Counted from the stretch's first letter, positions 50,376 through 61,085 are shown. The stretch is 64,000 bases of DNA from Lepidostoma basale (GCA_022606425.2 JAHDVF020001594.1:79501-143500), one strand, 5' to 3'. Notes: a model not told the origin generated them from the letters alone. A program made the numbers and translations.

Positions 50376-50920
50376 ATATACCCTTAGTGCGAAATGAAAC
50401 TTGATAAGAAGGTATTAAAAAAAATCGTAGATGACTTAACAAAATTAAAATATCGCTTAATTATAAATTATTTTATTTTTATGAGCGTGGATAATAATTT
50501 TTTACAAATGTAACGCTGTCTCAACAATCATTAATATTCTCATAATGACGTTATCCAAATTGGTTAATAAGCCCTTAAATCTGTAAGAGTCATCACATGA
50601 CCGTTAACGATAATTTTAAATTGGCATTTAAAATTTTTAAGACTTAATGTTCGTTAGGTCACTTAGTGATGAATAGCAAAGAGTTCTCACATTAATAAAA
50701 AGCCCTCAATGAACCTGAAAAGCGAAAGTGCTCAACTGCGATACCTGCTCAGAGTATTAACATTGCTGGGAGTAGATAAAATTTTAAGATTGTTAAAATA
50801 TAGTCGTTAAGAAAGATATTCTCTTTTTAAAACAATCAACTTATAGAGATTTATGTATTGCATATGATACGAGTCAGTGGTGGTTAATAATAATTAACAA
50901 CGATTCAACAAACGTATTTA
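50375..50920. other. AT-rich sequence, nothing recognised
   Basis: No TE or ORF call. Confidence 0.35.
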
Positions 50921-50924
50921 ATAA

Positions 50925-51080
50925 AAATATATTCTTCTTCTCTGATTTCAATCCTGGGATTGGTTTGCAGCAATTTCCTCTATTCTTCTCTTCCATTCTT
51001 CCCTGTCTTGTGCGGCTCTTTTGAAATCTGCATATGATGAGCAGCGCACGTCCACCAACAGGAATATAAGGTACATGCAT
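50925..51080 (-). mobile_element. LINE-E 3' tip
   Basis: Minus strand: VGGRALLIICRFQKSRTRQG, RMEEKNRGNCCKPIPGLKSE and an AGAAGAAGAATA tail. It matches the C-terminal 50 codons and 3' end at 51608-51760. Confidence 0.75.
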
Positions 51081-51414
51081 AATTAATACACGCTATATTC
51101 CAATATTCATCTCGAACACAAAGCTGTTTGGTTGCAAGAGCATACAACGTACAAAAAATTTAGCCGAGTTGCCTTGTTGGTATTATTTTACAATTTTTTC
51201 TAAGTTCATATACCTAATAAAGATTGGCTGCCGAGCTCGGCGCTCATGTTGATGGACGGCTTGATGTATGTAATTTGCAAAATAATTGTGTTCTATTTGC
51301 ACTCTATACAGGGTGTTTAGAAAGCATTCGAAAGGAAAAAAATTCTTCTTAAACAATTCCGAAGTGAAATAACAAAACCTTCGAATACCAAATAATTTGA
51401 AACTTTTAAACAAA

Positions 51415-51500
51415 CTAACTAACTAATTAACTCACTATCATACCGTATCCAAAGAATAGACCGCCACACCGGTTTTTACTGACGTACTTATCTCGTACTT
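51415..51500 (-). mobile_element. LINE-A 3' tip
   Basis: AACTAACTAACTAATTAACT and GAATAGACCGCCACACCGG. Hairpin lost. Confidence 0.6.
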
Positions 51501-51506
51501 ATCTGA

Positions 51507-51600
51507 CGTAATATAGAAAACGGAAGGACTGGTACAAAAAAGGGACACCATCAAACTCTTATACAGTGCACTACATAATCAGCCTTACGAAAATTGACAA
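51507..51600 (+). mobile_element. LINE-C scrap
   Basis: GAAAACGGAAGGACTGGTAC, then AAACTCTTATACAGTGCACT and ATAATCAGCCTTACG, match the R-RDWYGHV-RM and ITRLPYIALHNQPHG stretch of 50120-50200. Confidence 0.55.
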
Positions 51601-51607
51601 AAGATGA

Positions 51608-52315
51608 AAGCTCTTCTTCTCCGGTTTCAATCCTAGGATTGGTTTGCAGGAATTTTCTCTATTCTTCTCTTCCATTCTTCCCTGTCTTGTGCGGCTCTTT
51701 TGAAATCTGGATATGATAAACAGCGCACGTCTACCAACAGGTCGGCGTGGGCGTCCCCTAGAGTTTGTTCCCTCAATCATACCTTCCATTGTGGCATGCA
51801 AGAGGCCTTCTTGTCGTATTACATGGCCGATCCATCTTGCACGCCTTTCGGACAAGGTCCTGAGCAGGTGCCTTCCTCCTTCGATTCTTTGAAGAACCTC
51901 CTCATTTGTGATGTGGTCTTTCCAGGAAATTTTCTAATAGTCTTCTATCGGGCCACATCTCAAGTATCCGTTTATCTCTTTCGGATAGGCACCATGTCTC
52001 GCAGCCGTACATCAAGATACTCCATACATAGGTCTTGATGAGGAGTATTCTCACTTTAGGTCGATATTATTCGATTCCATTATTTTCGACTTTTTATTAA
52101 ATGCAAACCTAGCCTGATGTATACGGCTGTCGACTTCGCTCTTAGACCAACCGTCCCATGTTATTTTGCTCCCGAGGTAGACAAACTCCTTGGTGTTCTT
52201 TAGTGGAACTCTTGACATCACTACTCTCATCTTATGAAAGCTAGAACAGCTCTTTTCCACCTTACAGAAGGTGCAACCTTCTAGAGAACAGACTTCATTG
52301 GTATATAGTAAGGAA
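51608..52315 (-). mobile_element. LINE-E fragment, RT thumb to 3' end
   Basis: Minus strand: MRVVMSRVPLKNTKEFVYLG, SKITWDGWSKSEVDSRIHQA, RFAFNKKSKIMES (an RT thumb with YLGSKIT and FNKK), then in other frames an ILMYGCETWCLSE-like region and an EILGKTTSQMRRFFKESK-like region, and finally SERRARWIGHVIRQEGLLHA, GTNSRGRPRRPVGRRA and SRTRQGRMEEKNR. Truncated before the palm. The tail is GGAGAAGAAGAG. RTE-like. Frameshifted in at least three places. Confidence 0.82.
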
Positions 52316-52349
52316 AAATAAATAAAATTAGATTAAATGTTCAATAATA

Positions 52350-52440
52350 TAAAAATGCCAGTTTTCTTAAAGTTATAATTTATTTTATATATGATTTTAT
52401 AAGACATTTTTCGCTATGGTTTTTGGAAATATTACATTTA
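52350..52440 (+). repeat. Hammerhead family F2 fragment, decayed
   Basis: ATGCCAGTTTTCTTAAAGTT and TAAGACATTTTTCGCTATGG keep the F2 layout with many changes. Confidence 0.35.
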
Positions 52441-52604
52441 TACTTATAGAAAGTAACACATTATCTTATAACCATTGTATAGTTGTATATATTATTCTAA
52501 ATTTCGTCAGTCGAAATATCATATTTAAATATTACTTATATGGTGCTAAGATTTCCTGCGATTAACGATACAATGTTATGAAACAGTTCTTACTTACGAG
52601 TACT

Positions 52605-52800
52605 AAGTATCACGTTATATCCCCTGAGGGGTATATTTGGCAGAGGATGTGGTGGCACACTAACTGCCAACGTACTCCAAGAGTTTCCTCTACAATCATA
52701 CAGCGGGCTAGGCGTGTACGTCATAATTGTATTTCTTTTATAAAATATTTTCCATAATCTTCCTCAGCCATACATAATGCTCAAGTACACTTTCTACGTG
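52605..52800 (-). mobile_element. Old LINE-A fragment
   Basis: The sequence CCCCTGAGGGGTATATTTGG, GTGGCACACTAACTGCCAAC, TTTCCTCTACAATCATACAG and GTGTACGTCATAATTG follows the order of the LINE-A terminus but is very diverged. Confidence 0.5.
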
Positions 52801-52944
52801 ATGTTTTATACTAAGTATTTGATTTCATAGAGCTGTCTATCTTTCTTTATATGAAAAATTTTGCAATATGATTGATGTATTTATTTAAGTTTTATAAAAG
52901 CCCAGTTGTTAACATTTATAGTCAATAGTCGCTTTAAAAAAATT

Positions 52945-53165
52945 ATCACGTCGATTCTTCGGAATTACAGAGAGAATCCGCCACGCAATTTTCTAAATTT
53001 CCTCTTTCTTCCATTACCTTTTAAATATAATTAATTTAGTCATGCTAATCATTCATAAACTATTTTTAACGTACTTTATTCATTCATGCGTTCTAAACAA
53101 AATTTTCATAATTTTCATCATATTACCATCTTCCAACCTACATTCCTTCTTGATATCAACATTTT
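52945..53165 (-). mobile_element. Old LINE-A fragment
   Basis: ATCACGTCGATTCTTCGGAA, AGAGAGAATCCGCCACGCAA, TTTAGTCATGCTAATCATTC, TTCATTCATGCGTTCTAAAC and ACCATCTTCCAACCTACATT follow the order of the 3' part of the TTTG subfamily. Confidence 0.55.
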
Positions 53166-53169
53166 TTTT

Positions 53170-53300
53170 TTTTTTATTATATGGATTACCACACTGCAAA
53201 TATTTGAATGCCTTGAAGGGAAAAACATGTTATTCCATAAAAAAATATAATAAAACTCCTAGAAGACAGATGTTTTCATTCATATAAATTGAAACACTTT
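53170..53300 (-). repeat. Hammerhead family F2 arm
   Basis: AAACATGTTATTCCATAAAA, TAATAAAACTCCTAGAAGAC and ATGTTTTCATTCATAT are the right F2 arm. The motif itself is reduced to TTTGAATGCCTTGAAGGGAA. Confidence 0.5.
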
Positions 53301-53371
53301 GTATTATATTTACCGGGGCTAAATAGAAAGTAAAATTAAAAAAACTTTGTTTTATTTATCACAATTGTATT

Positions 53372-53478
53372 TGCTGGACATGGATGGATGGGAGGGGCAA
53401 TGAATAGGGGGCGGTGGCGTGCTTTGGGAGAGGCCTACACTCAGCAGTGGACGACAGACGGCTGATGATGATGATGAA
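53372..53478 (+). mobile_element. LINE-B 3' tip
   Basis: GCTGGACATGGATGGATGGG to GCTTTGGGAGAGGCCTACAC, then CAGTGGACGACAGACGGCTG and GATGATGATGA. Only the last 30 codons. Confidence 0.75.
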
Positions 53479-53484
53479 TTATAA

Positions 53485-53600
53485 TTGTATCTCAATAGAG
53501 ACGAAGATGCAAACTGGAAACTGAATATGGTTGATCAAGGTGTTTACAGGACTTATGACCTGTCATTGGTTGGGTTAAGCGCACGCTTTATGTAATTACA
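53485..53600 (+). repeat. Interspersed repeat R1
   Basis: TGTATCTCAATAGAGACGAA, GGTGTTTACAGGACTTATGA, CTGTCATTGGTTGGGTTAAG. Counterpart of 1025-1150 in the opposite orientation. It follows directly on a LINE-B tail. Confidence 0.65.
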
Positions 53601-53644
53601 ACATTCCCCATTCCACCTATTTAATTCTTTATGACCATGAATTA

Positions 53645-53925
53645 ATCACCCACCATGGGTGAAATCCAGTATTCGTATACAAGTATAAGTATACATTCAC
53701 AAAAAATATGATGAATTGTATTTTATTTTACGCGACAGCTGTTTTGTCAACCTATCATATGTTACAAGTGTTATTGTAACACCTGATGATGTCAACATAG
53801 GTTGACGAAACAGCTGTCGCGTAAAATAAAATATGATTGTGATACATAAATAAAAGTTTTTTAAATTTAACAGTTTATAATGTGAAAGTATCATAGTGGT
53901 TCGGCCAAAACAATGGACTATTTAA
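53645..53925 (+). mobile_element. Hammerhead element family F1, best copy
   Basis: Three modules are present. The 5' module CACCCACCATGGGTGAAATC continues with about 50 bases identical to those at 34477-34530. An inverted, partly deleted motif copy lies at 53732-53765 (GCGACAGCTGTTTTGTCAAC). The intact motif follows (next entry). The 3' module runs to GAAAGTATCATAGTGGTTCG and CCAAAACAATG, shared with 640-790 and 15685-15870. No ORF. The unit is about 280 bp. Confidence 0.7.
53771..53832 (+). ncRNA. Hammerhead ribozyme motif, family F1, all core residues present
   Basis: CTGATGA at 53783-53789, stem II GTCAAC/GTTGAC (53791-53796 with 53801-53806, loop ATAG), GAAA at 53807-53810, then CAGCTGTC with a GTC site ending at 53818. 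ACAGCTGT is palindromic, which would form stem III between two copies rather than inside one molecule. Stem I offers C-G, C-G, A-U next to the core with a mismatch, and TTATT/AATAA farther out, an internal loop like that of type-I hammerheads. Activity is an inference. Confidence 0.68.
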
Positions 53926-55080
53926 ATAGAAAGTGTTTGATTATTTAAGATTTTGTTTTTATTTGTTCGTGTTCTTTTTCACTAACTTTAATATAATAGT
54001 TTAAAGTTTTGTAGCCATTTATTTAGTATTTGTTTTTATTTATTTAAAAATCAAGCTTTTTACCATTATTTGCAACTTATTTTAAAAGTTACCACAAAAA
54101 TATATATTTTTAGGTTTCTCCCTCTATATATTTTTTCTCCAATCATCCGTAAGTTGTTTGAAAATATGTATTTAGATTACAAATCGTTAATTGAAATACT
54201 CGTATATTAATTATTTTCCCTCATACAAACCCCATTTGTTGAGTGAGGAAATATATATGCATACGACACAATATACAATTAATAGATTTAAAAAAAACGT
54301 GATGTAAAATAATATGCTCTGAAGAACTATCTATTTCATTAAATTAGAAAACGTGTATTTGCAGCGGTGTTTTCATCGCTCACCGAAAATTACAACCTTA
54401 AGCAAAAATTTCCCGGGCTTCCCGTGTTTTCCCGCCGGGATTTTCTGTAGGTATATTGCAAGCTCAAATTTCAGCGAAGTAAATTAATTATTGAACGTGT
54501 TTTAAACCCGATAAGCTACCACTTGTCGAATGTAATTGTTAGTTAGAATTTGACTATAAATCCGAGTAATTTTTTAAAGGTGTCAGTTTTTAATTTCACT
54601 GAATTATTACTTATCTAGTCATCCCAAACTGATAATGCTGCATCATTTATACATCAGATAATATTTAACTGTTACAATTAACATAACAAAATATTATGTT
54701 GACAACCGTGCATTTATACAACGAATTTCAAAATTAAAATATTTCAAATAAAACTAATTTAACTTTATATTAATGAGAATGACATTAACGTCTTATTTGG
54801 AAGCAATTAAATCTATAAAATGTAAAATTATAGTAGATCTTTTGTATTAAATATACTATACGCTCGCGTTCGAATATTTTGATTTAATATTGCTGTAAAC
54901 CATTGTTTTTAAATACATAAGTTTTATTATATAAAATCAAAGGCTAATTTTAGGAATTGAATGTTACCATACTGATCCAGAAGTCTTGAGTGGTATCCTA
55001 GACGCGACTCGGTTCCTTCGTTATTATTATGACGAGTGTACCCTACGTATTACGGGAATTATTATAATAATTATTATAAT
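53925..55080. other. AT-rich sequence with one GC-rich patch
   Basis: At 54405-54450 TTTCCCGGGCTTCCCGTGTT followed by TTCCCGCCGGGATTTTC is a GC-rich patch like those inside common insect repeats, but no copy elsewhere in the window confirms it. The rest shows nothing. Confidence 0.3.
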
Positions 55081-55114
55081 ATAGGATTTTAGCATTAGTC
55101 GTAAAAAATAATAT

Positions 55115-55260
55115 AAATAAGAAAGTTTTATATAGGTTTCATTATATTTCATGTAAATTGTATGTTTCGCCGTACCAAGTAAGTATCAAATGTTCAACGT
55201 CATTCCATAAAAAAAATTATCAATCTCCTAGAAGATAGATTAATTATTTTTCAATTGTAT
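55115..55260. repeat. Hammerhead family F2, fold-back copy
   Basis: TATAGGTTTCATTATATTTC and TGTATGTTTCGCCGTACCAA with GTATCAAATG, then CAATCTCCTAGAAGATAG. The minus-strand motif reads TTTGATACTTACTTGGTACG and GCGAAAC, with a weak stem. Confidence 0.5.
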
Positions 55261-55565
55261 TAATTATTTTATTAGTACTCTAACATCATTGTCCACGAAA
55301 CTATAAACTAACTAACTAATCATGACATTATCAATTGTAGTACATTCTTCAAAACGCAAAGAATTAGATTTTACTAAAATATTAAATACTTTAAATAGAA
55401 TACATATTATAAATTAACAAATCATATAGTAAATGTGAAAACATTTTTAAATTGGTCTATGTATTGTATATAAAATCAATAAATATTTTTTAAGGACTCA
55501 ATTTCATAGGCAAATATTTCCATCGCACGATCATATACTCGTATTTAATTTTTACAAATAAAAAT

Positions 55566-55915
55566 TTGAGCATCGTGTCATTATGAGGATTTGAGCATCA
55601 TGTCATTAAGAGGATTTGAGCATCATGTCATTAAGAGGATTTGAGCATCATGTCATTAAGAGGATTTGAGCATCATGTCATTAAGAGGATTTGAGCATCA
55701 TGTCATTAAGAGGATTTGAGCATCATGTCATTAAGAGGATTTGAGCATCATGTCATTAAGAGGATTTGAGCATCATGTCATTAAGAGGATTTGAGCATCA
55801 TGTCATTAAGAGGATTTGAGCATCATGTCATTAAGAGGATTTGAGCATCATGTCATTAAGAGGATTGGAGCATCATGTCATTAAGAGGATTTGAGCATCT
55901 TGTCATTAAGAGGAT
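55566..55915. repeat. 25-bp minisatellite, 14 units
   Basis: Fourteen head-to-tail copies of the 25-base unit TTTGAGCATCATGTCATTAA plus GAGGA. The outer units carry changes (GTGTC and TATGAG in the first, TTGGAG in the 13th, CATCTTG in the last), and the interior is essentially identical. This pattern points to recent expansion or gene-conversion-like homogenisation. Confidence 0.95.
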
Positions 55916-55942
55916 AACCTATAAGAAAACATATTAATATTT

Positions 55943-56370
55943 TACTATTAGCTGACCCGGCGAACTTCGTACCGCCTCAGAATCAATAATGTTGTGTTAA
56001 CTTATTAGTTTAATTCAATTCAGCTAAAATGAATGCTCAAAATAAATCAAGTTCAACAAATGTGCAAGAATCAAATGTAAAGTATTTAAATAACATTGAT
56101 ATGAATGCAATTCACATGACAGCAAGGGTTTGTTTTATTGAAGCGAATCGAAATGATTCGCGTAGCATTGTTGCGCTACTTTCTGTTAAGCTATTATATT
56201 TGCTGGATGGGATGCACTCGAGTCGATTTTTTCCGATGTTTTAAAAGTTATTCTGTTCTTCCGTATAGAGACAAATCCAACAAATCAAAAATCAGCAAGT
56301 TCGGTTCAACCGTTCTTGAATTATAAATGGTGTAACTAACATGACTTTATTTTATATATATAGATAAGCA
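55943..56370 (+). mobile_element. Interspersed repeat, GACCCGGCGAACTTCGT type
   Basis: It begins AGCTGACCCGGCGAACTTCG and ends TATATATATAGATAAG. Inside are GGTTCAACCGTTCTTGAATT and ATGGTGTAACTAACATGACT, words I associate with a repeat that is common in insect genomes. The class is uncertain (RTE-like 3' end or Helitron-like). The 71-codon frame at 56029 has no recognised domain. Confidence 0.5.
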
Positions 56371-56649
56371 TACTGGCCAAAGGTAACTGCGTAGTTTATC
56401 ACCTGGCATGCCGATCCTACAGAACTTGGCGCACGGACACATGCACAGAAAAACTTGATTGTATAATACAATATATGTAAAAAGATCTTTCCAATTTACT
56501 TTGTGGGTCAATTTCTTTTCATTGTGATCCGTTTCTGGTTTTAAAGGTCGCGAAACGGTCGGTTTCAAACTGATGAGATATGAATGAAGTTAGTCGTAAA
56601 AAGTGTAAAATAGTACCAACAAACTGTCGCATTTTATTTGTAAACCTTT

Positions 56650-57266
56650 TAAATGATGACACCTACAAGATGTAAGCTGACTGTTGATGATATACCTGTG
56701 GAGCAAGTAATGAGTTACAGATATTTGGGAGTAGAGATCTGCAGCCAAAATGACATTTATACCTAAGTACGGGAACAAGTCAGTAAAGCCTCTGACGTGT
56801 CAGGATGTATGAAGAATTTGGTCTGGAAGAACAAGCACATGCGTATTGACTGTAAGATCATAATTCATAAAACATGAGTGCGACCTATCATGACGTACGC
56901 TGTAGAGTCGCAGGCCGACACTGTGCGAACCAAGAGACCACTAAGAACATCGGAGATGAAGATCCTAAGATCAATTACTGGAAAAACTCTCCGAGATCCT
57001 GTCCGTAACGTAGACATAAGAAAAACTTGTGAAATAGAGGATATCTGTCAGTCGAGTAGATCCAGAAGAAGATACTGGAGGGACCATGTAGCCCGAATGG
57101 ATGGTGACAGACTTGCATATACAGCCGCTTATGCAATCCCCTTCGGACACCGCCCGCCTGAAAGATCACCTAAGAGATGGAAGGACAGCTGGAACTCATC
57201 ATCCGACGAGACATGATTTCTGTGTCACAGATCGTCAGATCTATTAAAAGAAGAAGAAGAAGAAGA
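56650..57266 (+). mobile_element. LINE-C 3' half with a 112-codon frame
   Basis: Upstream: TRCKLTVDDIPVEQVMSYRY, LGVEICSQNDIYT, a stop, SDVSGCMKNLVWKNKHMR. The frame from 56878 reads MRPIMTYAVESQADTVRTKR, TSEMKILRSITGKTLRDPVR, NVDIRKTCEIEDICQSSRSR, RRYWRDHVARMDGDRLAYTA, PFGHRPPERSPKRWKDSWNS and a stop. Tail AAAAGAAGAAGAAGAAGAAG. Truncated just after YADD. Nearly identical words at 29797-30062 show the two copies are related. Confidence 0.86.
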
Positions 57267-57269
57267 AAA

Positions 57270-57935
57270 ATACCTTTTAAATAAGAAGAAAGAACCTGTA
57301 CCATATATAATATATAATTACAGTCGTTCTTTCTACTAACGCAAAATATTGGCGCACGGGATAAAAAATTTGGAGTTATTTTTATGGTATAAGTACACAC
57401 ACGGCTTTTTTTAATTTCTTAACTTTATGAATGTAAAACTCAAACAATATTAGAACTAAACCAGGTTATTGAAATAATTTATTATATTTTATATTACGAG
57501 TGCTTACTTACTCTTCTGGTTTCGTCAGCATCATACACATCAATGTCTGTTTCTGGTGGTTAACTAATGAAGGATTATAAACATGATTTATAATGCCGAA
57601 ATAACCGTTGATACGTTCAATACACGATTATTTTTGGCAACTTTTCTTATCTGATTAGACTAATAGCTTTAAGAGCAAATTTACTCTCGTATCGATGATC
57701 GAATAAATCAATAAACCATCAAGCCAAATGTCAATAGTATACGCTATATTATTCTTATAACAATGATTGCATGTTTAATCGTCAGTTGTATTAGGCCTTA
57801 ATAATTTAGGTTTTTGAGAAAAATCTTTAAACAAAATATGTACATAATTTTCATTTTTTGTGTTGTGTAAACAAAGTGTATAAAAAAAGAAAAAGACAAA
57901 TAAAGCATTTACAACACAAATAATGGCGAAAATAG
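57270..57935. other. AT-rich sequence, nothing recognised
   Basis: At 57480-57545 there is a faint family-F6-like word (TTCTGGTTTCGTCAGCATC), too weak to call. Otherwise empty. Confidence 0.3.
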
Positions 57936-58265
57936 AAGACAAAAGCTTTGTTTATTTTCCACAAAATATTAAAAAACACGACGTGTTTCGAAGGATTCCT
58001 TCACCTTCAGGTGTAAATATATAATAAAAAATATTGTTGTATAGTAATATTATTTATTAGTTCTTACTGATAAAAAATTATAATATTTAGCCCAGGTTAA
58101 TTTTTAAATTTTAATTTTGTATCGAATATGAAATGCGTTTTTTATTTTAGTGTTTCATTGTTTAGTTTTTATTATACTCGTATATTTACACCTAAAGATG
58201 GAGGTATCCTCCGAAACATGTCGTGTTTTTTAATATTTTGTGGAAAATAATCAAAGTTTTTTTCT
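57935..58265. ncRNA. Fold-back element with facing hammerhead motifs, family F3
   Basis: Outer arms CTTTGTTTATTTTCCACAAA and TTTGTGGAAAATAATCAAAG are inverted. Left motif (minus strand): ACAC, CTGAAGG (58010-58004), stem II GAAGG-AAT-CCTTC, GAAA (57989-57986), CACGTC, GTGT. Right motif (plus strand): ACAC (58188-58191), CTAAAGA (58192-58198), GGAGG-TAT-CCTCC, GAAA (58213-58216), CATGTC, GTGT (58223-58226). Both have perfect five-pair stem II and a four-pair ACAC/GTGT stem I. Each has one changed base in the first box. The different stem II sequences with conserved pairing are compensatory. Confidence 0.72.
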
Positions 58266-58324
58266 AATTTCCTAAGTATAAGACTTTTTTGTATATATTT
58301 TACCGAAATTCTCAATAAGAGTTC

Positions 58325-58590
58325 TACTTCTTATTCTTCCTCTCCGTGCTACATCCCGGTGAACGATTTGGCCTCCCGCACAAGATTCCTCCATTGGCGC
58401 CTGTCCTGGTCGTTCCTCTCCATCCCCAGGTATTTATAGATTCTATTCTAGTCTTTTTCCACGCAATCCGTCCATCTTTTTCATAGTCTGCCTCTTGATC
58501 TGTCTCCTCACGCGCCATACATCTGACATAATCTTCGGTCTCTGCCCTCTGGCATTCTTTAAACATGGCTAGCCTACCGTAGGCGTTAAG
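58325..58590 (-). mobile_element. RTE-like LINE 3' end
   Basis: The minus strand reads FKECQRAETEDYVRCMAREE, TDQEADYEKDGRIAWKKTRI and, in shifted frames, ERNDQDRRQWRNLVREAK-SF and TGM with a GAAGAATAAGAAG tail. Family distinct from A to F. Only the C-terminus. Confidence 0.6.
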
Positions 58591-59240
58591 ACTTACAGAA
58601 ACTCATCACTGTTTCTAGGTACATTAGTACTTTAAGTTCAAGATTTCTTTTTATTTTGTTTGTCCCATCCTCCAGCGTGGGTCCCAAATTATTTTTACTG
58701 TGGGTTATTGAAATTTTAAAAAAGCCTCATACAGCCATTTAAACAAGAAAACCAACATCGTTTTATTTCATTAATAGTTTAAAAATATTACATTTTGATA
58801 CGGTATTTCTAAAAATATTATGTATGGTGATAAATAATTTATTTAGTTTTTAATTAAAACCCAAGGTCGGCTTCCTTTTTTTATGACTAATGTTTATTAC
58901 TCATAAATAATTACTCCTTAGTTTTATTTGGTATTTTTTAGTTTGGCAACAGTTATAAGGTAATAGTATAGGAAAAATGAAACTTCAAAGACAAAATAAA
59001 TAAAAACATAACGTTGGTCTTATGTAGCCAACTAATATAGAGAAAATAACCCAAGATTTTACAAGAACAATTTAAAAACAATACTAAGTTGATGATAGCA
59101 GTGGGAACGACAATATCAATCAGGTATTTAGGATAAGGCCAGGAAGGTATAGTAACATTTTAAGTGAATTAAAGATTTTGGGGATACGTGCAAGAAACAT
59201 TGCACGATTGCAACAGGAAATGTGGTTCCTGTTACAACAA
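58590..59240. other. AT-rich sequence, nothing recognised
   Basis: No supported feature. Confidence 0.35.
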
Positions 59241-59770
59241 CAATAACAACAAACCATCACGCCGTTTCCTCGGAGGGGGAGGCAGAGAAAATGGACGGCC
59301 ACACTACTCTATCCTGACATACCTCTCTAGCTTCCTCCACATTCGTATAGCGAGTCATACACGCAGATTGATTCTTCCGGCTTCTAACATTACCAACCTT
59401 TAAAATTTGATTAATTTGGTCATGTCATGTTTTCCTCGGTCTACCTCGACTCTGTACTCCATTTACATCGTTAATGTATACTTTTTTAACCATTCTTTCT
59501 TCACCCATGATCTCCATATGTCCGAACCAACGTAGCAATCCTTTCACAATTTTGTTCATAATACCTTCTCCCGCGCTACATTACTTTCTAATATCAGCAT
59601 TTGAGATTCTGTCGTACATTGTTCTACCACACATACGTCTTAGGGACCTCATCTCTACCGCATTTATTCTGCTCTCATCTTTCTTCTGCCAGTTCCATGC
59701 TTCGCTTCCATACATAAGGGTTGGCACCAGAATCCATTGTGAACGGTCATTTCCTGTTGCATTAGAATTA
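59240..59770 (-). mobile_element. LINE-A fragment, TTG-tail subfamily
   Basis: Plus strand AACAACAATAACAACAAACC is the tail, then CCTCGGAGGGGGAGGCAGAG. The copy covers the whole C-terminus, EFGHMEIMGEERMVKKVYIN-like frames, YDRISNADIRK and EAWNWQKKDESRINAVEMRS back to the VHNG word near 59755. Several frameshifts. Confidence 0.82.
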
Positions 59771-59794
59771 AAAAGTTTAGCTTCTAAACTAAAC

Positions 59795-60140
59795 TAACGA
59801 ACCAACCATCACATCGTTTTCCCATTAGAGTAGGCAGAAATTATGAACCGGCACACTGTTCTGTCCTGACATACTTCTTATGCTTCCTCTTAATTCATAC
59901 ATCGTGTAATACACGCACGTCGATTTCTCCGACTCTCCGACATTTATTATTTGATTGATTTGATCGTGCTATGTCTTCCTAGGCCTTCCTCTATTTCTAG
60001 CTCCGTTCACGTCATATGCCTTCTTCACCATTCTGTCTCATTTATTATTTCCATGTGTTCAAAAACCATATTCACGAACCTTACATTATTTTTTTATAAC
60101 ACTTTTATTCGCACCTTTTTGAAAATACGATTTTAAATTT
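59795..60140 (-). mobile_element. LINE-A fragment adjacent to the previous copy
   Basis: AACTAACGAACCAACCATCA, then TTTCCCATTAGAGTAGGCAG, with TTAATTCATACATCGTGTAA and CGTGCTATGTCTTCCTAGGC. Older than its neighbour. It lies in the same orientation, tail toward the 5' end of the previous copy. Confidence 0.7.
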
Positions 60141-60144
60141 ACTT

Positions 60145-60260
60145 ACTTGCTTAAACAGCCGTTGTCGTCCACTGCTGGACATAGGCCACCCCCATACTTC
60201 TCCACGTATTCTTGACTTGTGCCGTTTGCATTAAATCATTAGAAATTTTTCGAATATCAT
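60145..60260 (-). mobile_element. RTE-like LINE 3' end
   Basis: ACAGCCGTTGTCGTCCACTG and CTGGACATAGGCCACCCCCA, then TTCTCCACGTATTCTTGAC, are the plus-strand image of a common insect RTE 3' end. Confidence 0.6.
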
Positions 60261-60890
60261 CCTACATTCGTTTTTCGTCAAATTTATATTTCAGAAAAAT
60301 CGGTCTCTCTGACAGTCTGTTAAGAACACAAAAAGTTTAATATGTTAAAAGCTTTCATTCATTTGTTAAGTAACGGCTTTGGAGGATCAGCTCTTAACGT
60401 ATACAATAATATATGACCCTTTGACCAACCGCCCCCCTATAAAGCAAGTATTTTTCTTTAGTGTTTCCATTCAATTGAATTGAAAAACTTTTTACTCTAC
60501 TCATATTGTTCACACAAGGGCTTAAGTTCGTATTATATGAACATGCACATACTGGACGATCACTCAAACGGGAACTTCTGAATAGGTGTAAAAAAATCAT
60601 TCTACTGGAATATTTGCGAAAGGCTTACTTCTCAGCACACGTTTCTACCATGTGCAGATTTGAATTGCAATATAGATTATGAATACTAAAACACCCCTTC
60701 AATACAAATTGCAGACTTGATTTCTCGAGGGAACCAGATCCATGAATAAATTTCACATAGAATTCTAGCTGTGCCGCTGTGAGAATTTACATTTGGATGA
60801 TGAGTATTGTAATCTAAAACTGGATACTTAATCACATATTGAAATGCAATGGTCGTAGGAAGGTCGTACTATGATTTCATTGTTATAAAT
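60260..60890. other. Unassigned sequence
   Basis: No repeat partner or ORF of note. Confidence 0.3.
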
Positions 60891-61085
60891 ACATCATCAC
60901 CATATTCGCTGGCGCTAAGGCCCACAACGAGCCATGGTCTCTTTCAGAATTTTTCGCCACTCTCCCTGGTCCATCGCATTCTTCAATCACCCTAAAATCC
61001 CTCTCCACGCCATCCATACAACATAGTTTGAGTCTTCCCACACTTCCTCTTTCGTCTGGTCTTGTGTTCTTCCATTCGCTGGAGA
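60890..61085 (-). mobile_element. LINE 3' end of another family
   Basis: TATTCGCTGGCGCTAAGGCC, CAACGAGCCATGGTCTCTTT, CAGAATTTTTCGCCACTCTC and CTGGTCCATCGCATTCTTC are the plus-strand image of a LINE 3' end with DQGEWRKIL-like coding. Truncated after about 190 bases. Confidence 0.55.

Noticed and set aside
55566..55915. CRISPR array
   Set aside because: Units are contiguous 25-bp tandem repeats without unique spacers, in a eukaryotic context.
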